DNA from: Bacteroidales bacterium
Lineage (GTDB): Bacteria > Bacteroidota > Bacteroidia > Bacteroidales > F082
NCBI GenBank assembly: GCA_017439405.1
Contig: JAFSJF010000131.1
Span: 25,233-89,232, forward strand
Direction: 5' to 3'
Length of the DNA: 64,000 bases
Position numbers and translations under genes: made by a program. Positions 16,017 to 25,167 of the stretch are shown here, piece after piece (position 1 is the first letter of the stretch; the number at the start of each line of letters is the position of its first letter). The notes under the pieces were generated by a model, which worked only from the letters and a program-made list of their open reading frames with translations, was not told the origin of the DNA and did not search any database.

Positions 16017-17699
16017 TCATTTCTCGTACAAAACCACTCCCGAAACCATCCAGTGACTAAAGCTCTCGCCTTCGTCTTTGCCTTGTGGAATGGCGACGCG
16101 CAAGGTGTGCTTTCCAGGTTTCAAGTCGTTGAGGTTGAACCAGACAGGATTGGTGACTGTTCCGGGACACCAGCCTGATCGTGAAAGGTCGGAAGAGGAA
16201 AGGCCGTTCCAGAAGTTGCCCGAGACGGGGTTTTGGTCGCGGAAGGTGGCGCAGTCGCACCGCCACGGCGTATGCGTGAAACGTATCACGCCGTCTATGA
16301 AGATGGCGTTTTCCTTTGGGTTGAACTCGTCGCCGCCGTCCCAGCCTCCGTGACCAGTGCTGATGTAGCGCAGTTGCACGTTTTCAGCACCTTCCGGAAT
16401 CGAGAACTCCACTTCGAGACTGTCGGTGGCAAACAAGCGTCCATAGTTTTGTCCGCTCATTTCCAGAACGTTGCAAGTGTTGAACAATGGGATGGAATGC
16501 TGTTTTAGCGGTTTGTCGCTCCATTTGTCATCGTTGGGATAGGCGAGGAGATCCAATGATAGCTTGTGTCCGCCACGGTCGTAGTTCCCAATGAAGGCAC
16601 CAATGAGCACGTCGCCGCGCAATCTGTCACGCAACTCGCTGATTTCCTGCTTGTAGTGGTTTTCCTCAGCCCATTCCAAGCCGTCGATTTGAACGCGGTC
16701 GTTGAAATGGCCAGCGCCAAACGATGTGAAGAAACGCACCAATTCAATGGGCGGCAGGTAGTCTTTTTCCGCCTTGATGCCTTGGTATTCCTTGCCGTCT
16801 TTGCCAACGAAAACGGGCAAAGTCTGCAGGTCTTGCAGCCCGTCCTTGAAACTTTTGGCCGATTCGGTCGGGATGACGAAAACGGAGGCAGAGCGGTCGT
16901 AGGCGTCGCCATTTGAGCGTTGGCGGATTTCGGCAAAGATCTGGTAATGCTCAGGCAACAAGGGCAGCTTCATCCGTTTGACAATCAACGTGCCGTGACT
17001 GAAATGGATGACCGTGTCGAAGGGAATCTCTCCTGTAAAAGGCTCGTAGTCAGCGAAGTTGATTTGCTCATCCTCAAAAACAGGAATGCGCATGACAAGT
17101 TTGTCCTTGCGCAGTTGGTTGAGTTCTCGTGAGGTTTTGTGTTCACCTTTGTATTCGGGGATGAAGTCGATAAGTGCAAATTTTTGCTCTTTAACTTCCT
17201 TCAAATCAGTGATGTATGACCCATTTCTCATGCAGCGCACCATCACGCCGTTCAAGCGACCTAATCCAGGCATGGGCGTGGCCTCGAAATCGAGGCTCTC
17301 AGTCATCCAAACTTCAATGGTGTTGGAGTTGATGCTTGTCTTGTATTTCTTGCAATGGTAGCCCAACAAATCCTCGATACCTTCTTCGCTGAAAACCATA
17401 TCGTTATCGGTCAAATGGTAGGCACTGTGGAATTTTCCGTCGGCAAATTCCATGAGGGAGAAAACGGAGTCCTGGGCATAGTCCACGTATGTAGTGTTTT
17501 CGGCATAGCCAGGAATGGGGTTCGACAGTTTCTTTTCCACAGTCTTGATTTTTAGGCGTCTGCCACTTTCCATCACTTTTACGTATGCAGTGTCTTGTTC
17601 CGTAACGCCTTTGGCATAGCTTTGGTAAGTGAGTGCGTGCTGACCGTAAGCGGTCGCGGTGCCAAATAGGGTCAGTAAGGCGAAAAATAAGTGTTTCAT
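16017..17699 (-). CDS. PNGase F-like peptide:N-glycosidase with N-terminal GLPGLI-like domain
   Basis: 560 residues with a signal peptide (KHLFFALLTLFGTATAYG). The C-terminal part carries the PNGase F signature: GHGGWDGGDEFNPKENAIFIDG, FTHTPWRCDCATFRD, SSSDLSRSGWCPGTVTNPV and LKPGKHTLRVAIPQGKDEGESFSHW. The middle (about 225-275, VIHFSHGTLIVKRMKLP ... DRSASVFVIP) matches the first beta-sandwich of that enzyme. The N-terminal ~190 residues (LLGYHCKKYKTSINSNTIEVWMTESLDFEATPMPGLGRLNGVMV) look like a GLPGLI-family domain, so the layout recalls the PNGase F-II type with an extra N-terminal domain. Function: release of N-glycans from glycoproteins in the periplasm or outside. Start at the ATG at 17697-17699. 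Confidence 0.85.
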   Translation of the reverse strand: MKHLFFALLTLFGTATAYGQHALTYQSYAKGVTEQDTAYVKVMESGRRLKIKTVEKKLSNPIPGYAENTTYVDYAQDSVFSLMEFADGKFHSAYHLTDNDMVFSEEGIEDLLGYHCKKYKTSINSNTIEVWMTESLDFEATPMPGLGRLNGVMVRCMRNGSYITDLKEVKEQKFALIDFIPEYKGEHKTSRELNQLRKDKLVMRIPVFEDEQINFADYEPFTGEIPFDTVIHFSHGTLIVKRMKLPLLPEHYQIFAEIRQRSNGDAYDRSASVFVIPTESAKSFKDGLQDLQTLPVFVGKDGKEYQGIKAEKDYLPPIELVRFFTSFGAGHFNDRVQIDGLEWAEENHYKQEISELRDRLRGDVLIGAFIGNYDRGGHKLSLDLLAYPNDDKWSDKPLKQHSIPLFNTCNVLEMSGQNYGRLFATDSLEVEFSIPEGAENVQLRYISTGHGGWDGGDEFNPKENAIFIDGVIRFTHTPWRCDCATFRDQNPVSGNFWNGLSSSDLSRSGWCPGTVTNPVWFNLNDLKPGKHTLRVAIPQGKDEGESFSHWMVSGVVLYEK

Positions 17700-17701
17700 A
17701 T

Positions 17702-18241
17702 CTAATATGCTATAAATCCGATAATTCCTGATAATACGATAAGCAAGATAGGGTTGGCCTTGAAGAAATAGGAAGCCACGAAAGACAAAACGCAGACAAT
17801 CACGCTGATATTGTGTTGCCCACGACCGAAATCCGAAAAGTTTTGGGTATTCATCATGGAGAGTCCGGCTGCGAAGATGAGTCCGGCGATGGCAGGTTTC
17901 AGGCCTTTCAAGGTGTTGTCCATCAATGGGTTGTCCTTTTTTTTCATGAACAGTCTAAGGATGAGATACACCATGATGACGGACGGCAGGCAAAGCGCAA
18001 ACGAGGCCAACAGCGAGCCACCGAAACCCGCCGTGGTATAGCCCACGTAGGTCGCCAAATTGATGGAAATCGGGCCGGGGGTCATCTGCGAGATGGCCAC
18101 CATGTCGGCAAACTCGGTTGTGGTCATCCAAGCGTAGTGGTCCACCACTTCGTGTTGGATGAGCGAGAGCATGGCATAGCCGCCGCCGAAGCCCAACACG
18201 CCGATTTTCACGAACACCCAAAGCAACTGCAAGTAAATCAT
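17702..18241 (-). CDS. Chromate transporter ChrA family, C-terminal half-protein
   Basis: 179 residues, the second of two half-length ChrA proteins. FVKIGVLGFGGGYAMLSLIQHEVV and DMVAISQMTPGPISINLATYVGY are the conserved ChrA motifs, followed by several membrane helices. It overlaps the upstream half gene by 4 bases (ATGA), so the pair is translationally coupled and probably forms a heterodimer. ChrA proteins export chromate or related oxyanions across the inner membrane; the natural substrate in an anaerobe is uncertain. Confidence 0.88.
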   Translation of the reverse strand: MIYLQLLWVFVKIGVLGFGGGYAMLSLIQHEVVDHYAWMTTTEFADMVAISQMTPGPISINLATYVGYTTAGFGGSLLASFALCLPSVIMVYLILRLFMKKKDNPLMDNTLKGLKPAIAGLIFAAGLSMMNTQNFSDFGRGQHNISVIVCVLSFVASYFFKANPILLIVLSGIIGFIAY

Positions 18242-18873
18242 GGCTTGGCCTCCTTCCTCTCCTGACGTGGGTCGGGGGACTTTGGACTTATGATTGTCCT
18301 CTGTCTTCCGTCCTCCGTCTTCTGTCCTTTAGTCTCGCGTCTTTGAATAATTACCGCGTAAATCATGCTTCCCGCGATGGCGGTAAGGATGACGTAGGCA
18401 GGTGAAATCTTGCACCACCAAATGAGAAACACCGTCGTGATGGGGATGATGGCGGTTTTCCAAGTCACCTTGGCCGACTTGATCATGCGCAGGGAAGGGG
18501 CGAGGATGAGCGCGACCACGCACGGACGGATGCCCTTGAAGATGCGCTCCATCACGGGCTGTTCGCGGTACTCGCGGAATACCGTGGCCAAAAGCAGAAT
18601 GATGGTGATGCTGGGGATGATGGCGCCGAGCATGGCGGCGAAAGCGCCTTTCGCACCCGCGATTCGATGGCCGACATACAAGGCCGTATTGACGGCAAAC
18701 ACACCCGGCAGCGACTGCACCACGGCAATCATGTCCCAAAACTCGTCCGTCGGAATCCATTTCTTTTGGTCCACGACAGCCTTCTCCACCATCGACAGCA
18801 TGGCATAGCCGCCGCCGAGGGTGAAGGCCCCGATTTTGAAGAAAGTGAGGAAGAGTTGCAGCGGCTTTTTCAT
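18238..18873 (-). CDS. Chromate transporter ChrA family, N-terminal half-protein
   Basis: 211 residues, the partner of the gene at 17702. FKIGAFTLGGGYAMLSMVEKAVV and DMIAVVQSLPGVFAVNTALYVGHRIAG are the ChrA motifs, in the inverted-repeat copy where the usual PGP reads LPG. About five or six hydrophobic segments are seen before a short, charged, Lys/Arg/Glu-rich tail (QRRETKGQKTEDGRQRTI) that looks like unstructured extra sequence. The start ATG sits 5 bases after a TAATTTTG element. Confidence 0.88.
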   Translation of the reverse strand: MKKPLQLFLTFFKIGAFTLGGGYAMLSMVEKAVVDQKKWIPTDEFWDMIAVVQSLPGVFAVNTALYVGHRIAGAKGAFAAMLGAIIPSITIILLLATVFREYREQPVMERIFKGIRPCVVALILAPSLRMIKSAKVTWKTAIIPITTVFLIWWCKISPAYVILTAIAGSMIYAVIIQRRETKGQKTEDGRQRTIISPKSPDPRQERKEAKP

Positions 18874-18877
18874 GGCG

Positions 18878-18885
18878 CAAAATTA
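18878..18885 (-). promoter_or_regulatory. -7 element of the chrA pair
   Basis: TAATTTTG on the minus strand immediately before the chrA ATG; a very short or absent leader would follow. It is back to back with the ybjQ promoter. Confidence 0.4.
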
Positions 18886-18916
18886 AAGGTTTTTCGCTCA
18901 ATAAATGAAAAATACA

Positions 18917-18924
18917 TATTTTTG
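18917..18924 (+). promoter_or_regulatory. -7 element of the ybjQ-gltS unit
   Basis: TATTTTTG, 49 bases before the ybjQ ATG. No good -33 TTG is present; TTTTC occurs at about the right distance. Confidence 0.45.
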
Positions 18925-18972
18925 CAGGCGAATTAACAAAAACTGCAATTTGGTCATTTAAAACAACACATT

Positions 18973-19293
18973 ATGATACTTACGACTACACCAAACATTG
19001 AGGGCCGCACTATCATTGAATACAAAGGTGTCGTATTCGGAGAAGTGATTGCTGGAGTGAATTTCGTCAAGGATTTTGGAGCCAGCATTAGGAATATTAT
19101 TGGCGGACGTTCAGGTTCATACGAGTCAGAGCTTGTCGAGGCTCGCACTCAATCTCTGAAAGAGTTGGAAGAACGTGCCCGTACAATGGGTGCAGACGCG
19201 GTTGTCGGCGTTGACATTGATTATGAAGTGCTTGGCACGAACAATGGGATGTTGATGGTCTCGGCAAGTGGAACTGCTGTAAAATTAGCATAG
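18973..19293 (+). CDS. YbjQ/UPF0145-family protein
   Basis: 106 residues starting [26 protein letters not shown], with [42 protein letters not shown], the hallmark of the YbjQ family. Members form small pentamer-like rings of unknown function, sometimes called heavy-metal-binding because of a domain name. It is 31 bases upstream of gltS and probably co-transcribed. Cytosolic; no catalytic residues are obvious. Confidence 0.9.
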   Translation: MILTTTPNIEGRTIIEYKGVVFGEVIAGVNFVKDFGASIRNIIGGRSGSYESELVEARTQSLKELEERARTMGADAVVGVDIDYEVLGTNNGMLMVSASGTAVKLA

Positions 19294-19324
19294 AAAAAAT
19301 GTTGAATGTCAAATAATTACAATT

Positions 19325-20737
19325 ATGATACTCTTAGATTCCTCTGTAATGACCTTCGACCGGCCAGAGGCTTGGCAATGGTTGATTCAGTTCTGCATTT
19401 TGGCGACGGCCCTCCTCTTGGGTAACGTGCTGAGAACCAAAGTCCCATTCCTGAACAAGAGCTTGCTGCCCTCGGCCTTGCTCGGCGGTTTGCTGTTGCT
19501 CGTTTTCAAGGCTTTTCCCAACTGCCGCGAAATCATCAACAAGCCGATGATGGAGATTGTGACCTATCATGCCTTAGGCTTGGGTTTTGTTGCTTTGGCC
19601 TTGAAAAACAATAAGATAGAGTCGAAATCAACGCCGATGAAGGTGATTGAAACGGGTGCTTTGACGGCTTCCACATACGTCATACAAGGCATCGTTGGTT
19701 TGTTGGTATCCATCCCGTTTTTCCTTTTCGGCAAGAGATTGTTCTACGCGGCTGGACTGTTATTGCCGATGGGTTACGGCCAAGGGCCTGGACAAGCCTT
19801 GAACTTCGGAAAGATTTTCACGGGCTGGGCCACACAGCAGGGCTTGGACTTCCCTGGAGCCGACTTCGGGCTTTCCATAGCGGCGATGGGCTTCATCGTG
19901 GGCAGCGTGGTGGGCGTGATTTATATGAATATATTACGTAGAAAGGGTGTCTTGTCGAGAAAGAAAATCGCTGACGCACAAGTGAATACATTAAAAGACT
20001 ATGAAAGCGAGGGCGAGATTCCCGATGCCGAGTCAATCGACAAGCTCTCGGTGCAGATTTGCATGGTGCTGTTCGTCTATTTCCTTGTGTATCTGTTCAC
20101 TAACTGGATACAAGGCATGGAGTTGGGCAAGTTTGGCGAAAACACGCTGAAACCCATGCTTTGGGGCTTCAATTTCCTGATTGGCACGCTGTTCGGCATT
20201 CTTTTCAAGTCCATACTGAAACGCTTCAAGAAGGCAAAGATTATGAGTCGCGAGTACATCAACAACTACATGCTCAACCGCATCAGCGGCTTTTGCTTCG
20301 ACATCATGATTGTGGCGGGCACGGCGGCCATCAGTTTCGAGAATTTCGGAAAATTCGTGTTGCCATTCATTATCATTGTCACTTTGGGTGCCATCGTCAC
20401 CTTTGTCTATGTGTTGTGGATTTCCAAGCACCTGTATCCCAACTACAAGTACGAAGGCTTCTTCTCGATGTTCGGGATGCTGACAGGCACGGCCAGCAAC
20501 GGCATGATTCTTTTGCGCGAAATCGACCCGAAGTTTGAGACACCTGCCGCCAATAACCTCGTTTTGCAGACTCTTTCTGCCATTGTGCTCGGATTTCCCG
20601 TTCTGCTGTTGATGGGCTATGCTCCGCAAAGCCTGAACGCCACTTGGGTAACGCTTGGCATTTTGGTACTTTTCTGGGCTGCCTTGACGGTTTTCATGTT
20701 GCGGACGAAGGTTTTCAAGCGGAGGAAGAAAGAGTGA
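19325..20737 (+). CDS. gltS: Sodium:glutamate symporter GltS family
   Basis: 470 residues, with about ten to twelve membrane segments. LLPSALLGGLLLLVF, MGYGQGPGQALNFGKIF and MLTGTASNGMILLREIDP correspond to the two re-entrant motif regions of GltS transporters. The family imports glutamate with sodium across the inner membrane. A long cytoplasmic loop (about 205-245, RRKGVLSRKKIADAQVNTLKDYESEGE) separates the halves. A strong terminator follows within 30 bases of the stop. Confidence 0.85.
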   Translation: MILLDSSVMTFDRPEAWQWLIQFCILATALLLGNVLRTKVPFLNKSLLPSALLGGLLLLVFKAFPNCREIINKPMMEIVTYHALGLGFVALALKNNKIESKSTPMKVIETGALTASTYVIQGIVGLLVSIPFFLFGKRLFYAAGLLLPMGYGQGPGQALNFGKIFTGWATQQGLDFPGADFGLSIAAMGFIVGSVVGVIYMNILRRKGVLSRKKIADAQVNTLKDYESEGEIPDAESIDKLSVQICMVLFVYFLVYLFTNWIQGMELGKFGENTLKPMLWGFNFLIGTLFGILFKSILKRFKKAKIMSREYINNYMLNRISGFCFDIMIVAGTAAISFENFGKFVLPFIIIVTLGAIVTFVYVLWISKHLYPNYKYEGFFSMFGMLTGTASNGMILLREIDPKFETPAANNLVLQTLSAIVLGFPVLLLMGYAPQSLNATWVTLGILVLFWAALTVFMLRTKVFKRRKKE

Positions 20738-20764
20738 TTTTGCAAGACACAATCTCCCTATTCC

Positions 20765-20796
20765 AAAAAAAGCACCCCGAAACGAGGTGCTTTTTT
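20765..20796. terminator. Bidirectional rho-independent terminator
   Basis: AAAAAAAGCACC (20765-20776) pairs with GGTGCTTTTTT (20786-20796) around a 9-base loop. A-run and T-run on both sides let it serve gltS from the left and the TonB receptor from the right. Confidence 0.92.
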
Positions 20797-20818
20797 CGTA
20801 AGGATGCTTCCGTTCAGA

Positions 20819-23800
20819 TTAGAAGTTGAAGCGGAGGTTCAGGGCAGCCGACCAAGTGGAGTAGGTGCTGGCGTACTCGCTCCAGATGGGGTTGGTGAAC
20901 TGGTAGGTGTAGGGGTTCTCGTCCGTGCCGTTGCCCGTCAGCTTGATGATGTCGCTGCTGCTCAGGCGCTGCATGTTGCCCCAGCCTCTCCAGAACAGGT
21001 TGGCGATGTTCTTCACATCCACGCCGAAGCTGATGCTTTCGCCACCATGGAACTTGTAGGTTCTCTCATACTTGAAGTTGAAGGTGTGTCTCCAAGGAGC
21101 GATGGCGCCGCCACGCTCGGCATACTGGCCACGGTGCGTGCTCAAGTACTTGTCGGCCTTGATGAAGTCGTTGAAGTCGGCCTTGTTCTCGGCACTCACG
21201 AAAGGCATGGTCTCGAGTTCGGCTTCCGTCGGGATGTAGGCCAAGCTGTTGGAGCCGCCGTCACCGTTGACGTTGCTGGTCATGGTGTAGCTGTAGCGGG
21301 TGTAGCTGTAGCCACCGATGTAGCAGTGGTTGAAGCCTTCATAGTAGAGGCCGATGGTCTCGTTGGTGTGTTGGCCGGTGGCCCAGTTCCAGCCCACGTT
21401 GACGAGGACTCGGTTGGGTGACACATAGCTGCTGTAGCCCAGTTCGTGGACGTTGGAGCCGTTGATGCCGAAAGCGTTGGTGTTGTAAGCCGAAGTGACT
21501 TGGTCGCCGATAGCGTCGGTCACGTTCTTGCCTTCAGCATAGGTATAGGCGGCCATGAGGTCGAGGCCGAAGTTGAAGCGCTTGCTCAACTGACCGGTGA
21601 CGCTGTAGTAGTAACCGTTCTTGTCGGTGTTGGTAATATAATAAGGAGTGACGGCCTTATTGAGCGAGTTCATGATGCCCTCGCTGGTCCACGTCATTCT
21701 TTCGCCAGGTTCGCCTGGAAGCTGGATGGTGCCGTTCTCAACAATTCCGAGCTTGGTGACGGCCACGGAGGTGATGTCCTTGTTGTAGATGCCTTCCACA
21801 GTGGCCTTGATGCCGCCGGGGATTTCGATGTCGGCAGCCAAGCTGCTCTTCCAGGTTTGGGGCATGCGGAGGTTCTGGTCCATGATGGTGGTGGACTGGG
21901 GAGCCGGCAGGTCGCCCGTCAGCAGGAGGTCGGCGTTGTTGGCGATGATTTCGTTCGGGTTGGTGAAGAACTTGATTTGCTCTTCTTCGTTACTGTTGAT
22001 GTACTGGTTCTGCAGGCAGTTGGAGTTACCTACGGTGGAGACGATCCACACGAAGGGCAGACGGCCCGTATAGAGGCCCGAACCGCCGCGGATGATGTAC
22101 TTGCGGTCGCCGGTGAGGTCCCAGTTGAAGCCCAAGCGGGGCGAGAAGTTCACGCGTGCCTTGGGCATGTTGGCGGTCGATAAACCGTAGATGGTGGAAG
22201 GAACAGCTTCGCCGTTGGCGTTGGTGTAGAACGACTCGACGGCGGCAAGAGAGTCAAACTCCCTGTTGGTGTTGTAGCCGGCAATCGAAGGATACCACGG
22301 CACCTCGACACGGAGACCAGCAGTGAGCCTGAAGTTCTCGCTGAAGGTCAACTCGTCTTGGGCATAGACCGAACCTTGCATGTAGTTGAAGGAAGGATAG
22401 ACCTGGGTGTGGTTTTCGTTGTTGCCGTATGTGATGGCGAAAGCACGCGGGTTGGCGTTGGTCACGAAGTCGTTCCAGCTGTTATAGACATAGTAGCCGG
22501 CACCGCCTTGCATGAACCCGTTCTTGGTATTGTCGAACTCATACTGGAGACCGAAGGTTAAGTTGTTGATGCCAGCGAGGTAGGTGAACTCGTCAGTGAC
22601 AACAGCGGTCTGCACGTCGCGGAGGTTGCCGTAGGTGAACGGGTCGGGACCGAAGCTGGTGTAAACAGCCGGGGTGCCATCCTCAAGGGGCTCAAGAATA
22701 TCGACGGTGGGGAAGAGGTCGCCCACGAAGCTACGAGGCTCATACTGATGCGAATACGTGGCACGCAACATGTTGTTGGCGCGGCCGCTCAGGAAGCTAT
22801 GATTCCACTCGGCGGCGACGGAGCTGAAGTTCTGCTCCTGGAAGTAACGGCTGCTCTCGAAGTAGAGGGCATATTCCGATGTACGGCCGTAGGTGTTGCG
22901 GTTATAGACGCTGCTCGACAGCGGGTTGATGGAGCTCGAAGGAGCGGTGGAATACTTGTTCTTCACCAAGCTGTAGCGGACGTTGATCTTGTCGTTGGCA
23001 CCGGCGTTCCAGTCCAAACGGGCGAGCAACTTGATGTCGGGCGTGCTGGCGCTGTAGTTCTGGTAGCGACCAGGGTCATAGCCGTAAGTGGTTTGGAGGT
23101 AGTTCTTGATTTCCTCCATCTTCTCGACCGTAGGACGGTTGTACTGTGTGCTTCCGCCGTACTCCTGTTCCTCACTTTCGCGGGCAAAGCTGGTTTGGCC
23201 AGGGTCAACGTCGCTCTGGTACTCGAAGTTCACGAAGAAGAACAGCTTGTCTCTCACGATGGGGCCGCCGACGCTGAAGCCAACGGTGTTGTCCAACGAT
23301 TGTGAGAGCTTCAGGCGCTCCGGGAAGTTGCCGAACTCGTCTTTTTTGCCGAACTTGGTGCCGATGAGACCGTCGTTGGTGAAGTAGTCGTACACGCTGA
23401 CGTGCCAGTTGTTGGTACCGCTCTTGGTGACGGCATTGATGGCACCACCAGTGAAGCCGCTATGACGCACGTCGAAAGGCGTGATGTTGATGGTCATGGC
23501 TTCGATGGCGTCCAACGAGATGGGGCTGCCGCCAGCAGGCAGGTTGCCGCCGATACCGAAGGCGTTGTTGAAGGCAGCACCGTCAACGGTGACGTACGAC
23601 GAGCGGTAGTTGCCGCCGCCGATGGCCAGACCGTTGGAAGTGGCAGCGGCCTGAGGAGTCAGGGCCATCACGTCGTTCAAGCTGCGGGTGATGGTGGGCA
23701 GGGCGGTGATTTGCTCCGTACTCACCGTGGTGGTGGCACCGGCGCGGTCGCTGTCCATGCCATTGCTGATGGCCTCGGCTGCGACGACGACTTCGCCCAA

Positions 23801-24136
23801 GCCGATGGACTCTTCATTCATGCGGACGTTCAAGATCTTGGTCTCACCCAAAGTGGCGGTAATGCCTTCTTGGATAACCGTTTGGAAACCAACCATGCGG
23901 TACTCAACCTTATAAGGGCCGCCTGGACGGATGTTGAGCAAACGGTAGTTGCCGTTCGCATCGGCTACAGCATAATACTGTGCGCCAGAAGGGGTGTGAG
24001 TGGCTACAACGGTCGCACCCGGCAACACACCTTTTCTCTGGTCGGTGATCTTGCCGCTGATGCTCGATGAAGTCACTTGAGCCATGAGGCTCACTGTGGC
24101 AATTAAAGCCACGAACAGGGTAAGTAACTTTTTCAT
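20819..24136 (-). CDS. Oar-like TonB-dependent outer-membrane receptor
   Basis: About 1105 residues from the ATG at 24134-24136. Signal peptide MKKLLTLFVALIATVSLMAQ, then a carboxypeptidase-regulatory-like domain (SSISGKITDQRKGVLPGATVVATHTPSG ... GNYRLLNIRPGGPYKVEYRMVGF), a plug (EVVVAAEAI ... TEQITALPTITRSLNDVMALTPQ; MTINITPFDVRHSGFTGGAINAVTKSGTN) and a long beta-barrel ending NLRFNF. The MTINITPFDVRHSGFTGGAINAVTKSG segment is characteristic of the Oar subgroup. It has no SusD-like partner beside it, so a glycan role is unproven. The longer open frame upstream is ruled out by a TATATTTG promoter element inside it. Confidence 0.88.
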   Translation of the reverse strand: MKKLLTLFVALIATVSLMAQVTSSSISGKITDQRKGVLPGATVVATHTPSGAQYYAVADANGNYRLLNIRPGGPYKVEYRMVGFQTVIQEGITATLGETKILNVRMNEESIGLGEVVVAAEAISNGMDSDRAGATTTVSTEQITALPTITRSLNDVMALTPQAAATSNGLAIGGGNYRSSYVTVDGAAFNNAFGIGGNLPAGGSPISLDAIEAMTINITPFDVRHSGFTGGAINAVTKSGTNNWHVSVYDYFTNDGLIGTKFGKKDEFGNFPERLKLSQSLDNTVGFSVGGPIVRDKLFFFVNFEYQSDVDPGQTSFARESEEQEYGGSTQYNRPTVEKMEEIKNYLQTTYGYDPGRYQNYSASTPDIKLLARLDWNAGANDKINVRYSLVKNKYSTAPSSSINPLSSSVYNRNTYGRTSEYALYFESSRYFQEQNFSSVAAEWNHSFLSGRANNMLRATYSHQYEPRSFVGDLFPTVDILEPLEDGTPAVYTSFGPDPFTYGNLRDVQTAVVTDEFTYLAGINNLTFGLQYEFDNTKNGFMQGGAGYYVYNSWNDFVTNANPRAFAITYGNNENHTQVYPSFNYMQGSVYAQDELTFSENFRLTAGLRVEVPWYPSIAGYNTNREFDSLAAVESFYTNANGEAVPSTIYGLSTANMPKARVNFSPRLGFNWDLTGDRKYIIRGGSGLYTGRLPFVWIVSTVGNSNCLQNQYINSNEEEQIKFFTNPNEIIANNADLLLTGDLPAPQSTTIMDQNLRMPQTWKSSLAADIEIPGGIKATVEGIYNKDITSVAVTKLGIVENGTIQLPGEPGERMTWTSEGIMNSLNKAVTPYYITNTDKNGYYYSVTGQLSKRFNFGLDLMAAYTYAEGKNVTDAIGDQVTSAYNTNAFGINGSNVHELGYSSYVSPNRVLVNVGWNWATGQHTNETIGLYYEGFNHCYIGGYSYTRYSYTMTSNVNGDGGSNSLAYIPTEAELETMPFVSAENKADFNDFIKADKYLSTHRGQYAERGGAIAPWRHTFNFKYERTYKFHGGESISFGVDVKNIANLFWRGWGNMQRLSSSDIIKLTGNGTDENPYTYQFTNPIWSEYASTYSTWSAALNLRFNF

Positions 24137-24219
24137 AGAAAAACAATTTAAGTTAGAAATTTGATTGAGTTGATTGATTATCATTGAATAAATGTACTTT
24201 TTCCCTCCAAAATCCGGTG

Positions 24220-24227
24220 CAAATATA
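24220..24227 (-). promoter_or_regulatory. -7 element of the Oar-like receptor
   Basis: TATATTTG on the minus strand, implying a leader of about 75 bases before the ATG at 24136. The 24137-24440 interval otherwise holds only AT-rich sequence and the divergent promoter at 24411. Confidence 0.5.
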
Positions 24228-24410
24228 AGGCTTTCCTCCCAAAGCCTCTCCCTTTTTCCTCCAACATTTTTCTTTTTTTCGGGAAAAGAAATCAACATTA
24301 GTTGTTTATAACTTGATAAACCTTTGTCAAAGAAATCGTTGGGGGCGGAAAAGCTACTGTTTCGGCATTTACTATATAATTTTAATGTGGCTTCATTCCG
24401 AAATATTTCC

Positions 24411-24418
24411 TACTTTTG
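24411..24418 (+). promoter_or_regulatory. -7 element upstream of the small lipoprotein
   Basis: TACTTTTG preceded by TTTCC, 22 bases before the ATG at 24441. No clear -33. Confidence 0.5.
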
Positions 24419-24440
24419 CCACAAATAAAATAGGAAAGAT

Positions 24441-24812
24441 ATGAGAAAATCCATCATCCTTGTTTGCATAACAGTCTTTTTATCAATGCTTTGCGCTTGC
24501 CGAAACGGTCATTCAAAGGCGTGTTCGGGTTTGGAGAAGGATATGGCGCACATCGAAAGCCAAATCCTCGAGACCACCAGTTGCGACGACTTGCAAATGC
24601 TGGGTTTCGGGATTTTGGGACTGAGGTCCGACATCGAGAACGCCAGCATCGGACTTTCTGTCTCTGAAGAGGAAACGAAAACTCTGACAGCGTTGGCCGA
24701 CCGTTTGGAAGCCCTTTGGCGCAACAAGTGGAACGACCTTGGCTGTGACGCCAAATATGAGGAAGACGACGAACTGTATTCCTCAAGCGACGATGATTAT
24801 CCCACCTTGTAG
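24441..24812 (+). CDS. Small lipoprotein of unknown function
   Basis: 123 residues. The N-terminus MRKSIILVCITVFLSMLCAC ends in a lipobox-like L-C-A-C, with Cys20 as the likely lipidation site. The mature part is acidic and helical (LEKDMAHIESQILETTSCDDLQML, SVSEEETKTLTALADRLEALW) and ends in an Asp/Ser-rich tail (DDELYSSSDDDYPTL). I do not recognise a family. It is followed closely by the small membrane protein and mutL. Confidence 0.65.
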   Translation: MRKSIILVCITVFLSMLCACRNGHSKACSGLEKDMAHIESQILETTSCDDLQMLGFGILGLRSDIENASIGLSVSEEETKTLTALADRLEALWRNKWNDLGCDAKYEEDDELYSSSDDDYPTL

Positions 24813-24856
24813 CCTTTCGGTCGAGGTGGCTTTATGAACCTTCAACAATTTGAGAC

Positions 24857-25165
24857 ATGGCATTCTTTTTTAAACATAATCCAAAGAAATTCAATTACAT
24901 ACCACGCTATTATGACCCTGAAAAAGAAGCGTGGGAACAGAAAAAGGCCGAGCTGGGCTACGATGCCAAGCTGAGCCACGAGGAGCAGTTTCGCGCCCAA
25001 ATGCGCCGAAGCTGGAGCGTCAAGAAGGACGAGGAAAGCAAGGAGGAACAGCGCACCAAGCTGATTCGTAGAATCGTGCTTGGCGTGTTTGTGGCTTTCA
25101 TCTTCTACTTCATTTTCTGCACTCCGCTGATGACCAACATCGTTAGCGGCTTGATGGGTAAATAG
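24857..25165 (+). CDS. Small C-tail-anchored membrane protein of unknown function
   Basis: 102 residues. A basic and charged soluble part (FKHNPKKFNYIPRYYDPEKEAWEQKKAELGYDAKLSHEEQFRAQMRRSW) is followed by one membrane helix (RRIVLGVFVAFIFYFIFCTPLMTNIVSG) close to the C-terminus. It ends 2 bases before mutL, so the two are probably co-translated. No function is known to me. Confidence 0.75.
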   Translation: MAFFFKHNPKKFNYIPRYYDPEKEAWEQKKAELGYDAKLSHEEQFRAQMRRSWSVKKDEESKEEQRTKLIRRIVLGVFVAFIFYFIFCTPLMTNIVSGLMGK

Positions 25166-25167
25166 TC

